This document shows positions 5,696-6,970 of a DNA stretch of 6,970 nt, in pieces. Position 1 is the first letter of the stretch; each line of letters begins with the position of its first letter. Under the pieces are notes generated by a model, which did not search any database, was not told the origin of the DNA, and saw only the letters and a program-made list of their open reading frames with translations. The stretch covers positions 1 through 6,970 of the forward strand of contig CACXLY010000137.1 of assembly GCA_902768605.1 (NCBI GenBank), in the 5' to 3' direction. The position numbers were made by a program, and so were the translations under genes. This DNA comes from an uncultured Bacteroidales bacterium (GTDB lineage: Bacteria > Bacteroidota > Bacteroidia > Bacteroidales > Bacteroidaceae).

Positions 5696-6970
5696 ATGAA
5701 CACAAAGTACATCTTCGTCACTGGCGGCGTGGTTTCCTCTCTCGGGAAGGGAATCATCTCCGCCAGCATCGGCAAACTGCTGCAAGCACGCGGCTACAAA
5801 ATCACTATCCAGAAGTTTGACCCGTACATCAACATCGACCCGGGTACGCTCAATCCCTACGAGCACGGCGAATGTTATGTGACGGAGGACGGCATGGAGA
5901 CAGATCTTGACCTCGGGCACTACGAGCGGTTCACCGGCATACGCACTACCCGCCATAACAGCATCACGACGGGACGCATCTACAAGACCGTCATCGACCG
6001 CGAACGCCGTGGCGACTACCTGGGTAAGACCATTCAGGTGGTGCCGCACATCACGGACGAGATAAAGCGGCGAATGCTTCGCGAAGATGTAGAGGAAGAG
6101 GAGTTGGACTTCGTCATCACAGAGGTCGGCGGCACCATCGGCGACATAGAGAGCGCACCGTTCATGGAAGCCATCCGTCAGCTCCGGTGGCAGTTGGGGC
6201 GCGACGCTGTCTGCGTACACCTCACATACGTTCCTTATCTGAAAGCTGCCGACGAACTAAAGACGAAGCCCACCCAACATTCCGTCAAGGAACTGCAAGG
6301 CATGGGCATCCAGCCCGACATCCTTGTGCTGCGAACCGAACGCCACCTCGACGACGCATTGCGTCTGAAGGTGGCTTCGTTCTGCAATGTCAGCCTGGAA
6401 TGCGTAGTGCAGAGCGAAGACATGGCAAGCATCTACGAAGTACCTGTGAGTATGCAGAGGCAAGGACTCGATGCTGCCATCCTGCGTAAGATAGGCATAC
6501 CAGTCGGCGAGACTCCTGCCATGAAACCTTGGCACGACTTTCTCAACAACTGGCGTCGTGCTACACGTGAAATCAACATCGGCTTGGTCGGCAAGTACGA
6601 CCTGCAAGATGCCTACAAGAGCATCCGCGAGAGTCTCGAGAGTCTTCATCTTGCAAGTATATATAATAATGTAAAGGCGAAGTTGCACTTCATCGACAGC
6701 GAAGGTATTACTCTGGAGAATGTTGCGGAGAAGCTGGACGGCATGGCAGGCGTGGTCATCTGCCCAGGCTTCGGACAGCGTGGCATCGAGGGAAAGATCG
6801 TCGCCGCTGCTTATACCCGCACTCACGACATCCCAACCTTCGGCATCTGTCTCGGTATGCAGATGATGGTAATTGAGTTTGCGAGGAATGTGCTGGGCTA
6901 CGAGGATGCCAACAGCAGTGAGATGGACAATCAGACCGAACACAACGTCATCGACATGATGGAAGAACAG
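5696..6970 (+). CDS. pyrG: CTP synthase, C-terminus beyond window
   Basis: CTP synthase aminates UTP with glutamine nitrogen using ATP, the last step of pyrimidine nucleotide synthesis. The first 425 residues are visible. The N-terminal synthetase domain has YIFVTGGVVSSLGKGI (5-20, P-loop), KFDPYINIDPGTLNPYEHGE (40-59), DLGHYERFTG (72-81, Asp72 for Mg) and EVGGTIGDIES (143-153). LKTKPTQHSVKEL (188-200) lies near the UTP site. The glutaminase domain starts near INIGLVGKYDLQDAYKSI (293-310) and shows the oxyanion segment PGFGQRG (357-363) and nucleophile Cys385 in TFGICLGMQ. The catalytic His and Glu lie past base 6970. The start gives MNTKYIFVTGG, the family's usual N-terminus, 15 nt after the TorF stop, so co-transcription is likely. 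No indel was found here, in contrast to gltB and amt. Confidence 0.98.
   Translation, partial: MNTKYIFVTGGVVSSLGKGIISASIGKLLQARGYKITIQKFDPYINIDPGTLNPYEHGECYVTEDGMETDLDLGHYERFTGIRTTRHNSITTGRIYKTVIDRERRGDYLGKTIQVVPHITDEIKRRMLREDVEEEELDFVITEVGGTIGDIESAPFMEAIRQLRWQLGRDAVCVHLTYVPYLKAADELKTKPTQHSVKELQGMGIQPDILVLRTERHLDDALRLKVASFCNVSLECVVQSEDMASIYEVPVSMQRQGLDAAILRKIGIPVGETPAMKPWHDFLNNWRRATREINIGLVGKYDLQDAYKSIRESLESLHLASIYNNVKAKLHFIDSEGITLENVAEKLDGMAGVVICPGFGQRGIEGKIVAAAYTRTHDIPTFGICLGMQMMVIEFARNVLGYEDANSSEMDNQTEHNVIDMMEEQ

Noticed and set aside
5666..6943. Long minus-strand open frames opposite pyrG (5666-6220 and 6257-6943)
   Set aside because: They are antisense to an unbroken CTP synthase and have no credible start context or homology.

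Overview
The window looks like chromosome of a Bacteroidota bacterium, most likely a Prevotella-like member of the Bacteroidales. Every protein reads like that group's version of its family: the P-II, Amt and TorF-type proteins, a DapL-type aminotransferase, and CTP synthase. Two perfect copies of the Bacteroides-type -7 promoter box (TAnnTTTG) sit in the central spacer. Gene starts lack Shine-Dalgarno sequences and have A/T-rich leaders, and the coding DNA is of moderate GC with A/T-rich gaps. Genus assignment is inference.

Layout: two divergent gene runs leave a 260-bp regulatory spacer at about 3056-3315. To the left, on the minus strand, are dapF, dapL and the beginning of gltB (glutamate synthase large subunit), which leaves the window at base 1. 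To the right, on the plus strand, are glnK (P-II), amt (ammonium transporter), a TorF-type outer-membrane beta-barrel gene, and pyrG (CTP synthase), which leaves the window at base 6970. All are core genes. No mobile element, CRISPR array, tRNA or rRNA was seen.

The genes share a nitrogen theme. TorF and Amt would bring ammonium in, and GlnK would gate Amt. GOGAT makes glutamate, the amino donor for DapL. DapL and DapF together turn tetrahydrodipicolinate into meso-diaminopimelate for cell wall and lysine. PyrG consumes glutamine nitrogen.

The notable point is damage. gltB carries an exact 17-bp tandem duplication (544-577) that breaks its frame. amt appears to lack about 13 nt near 3720 and about 29 nt near 4243, each a frameshift. 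The flanking gene parts are otherwise well conserved, so the lesions are either recent, reversible or artefactual. The intergenic DNA is also structured. A four-unit octamer array fills the dapF-dapL gap. A heptamer array split by a C/G-run core lies between dapL and gltB. An FNR-like inverted repeat sits midway between the two divergent promoters. A 12-bp perfect palindrome lies in the glnK leader, and paired 14-bp repeats lie before the TorF gene.
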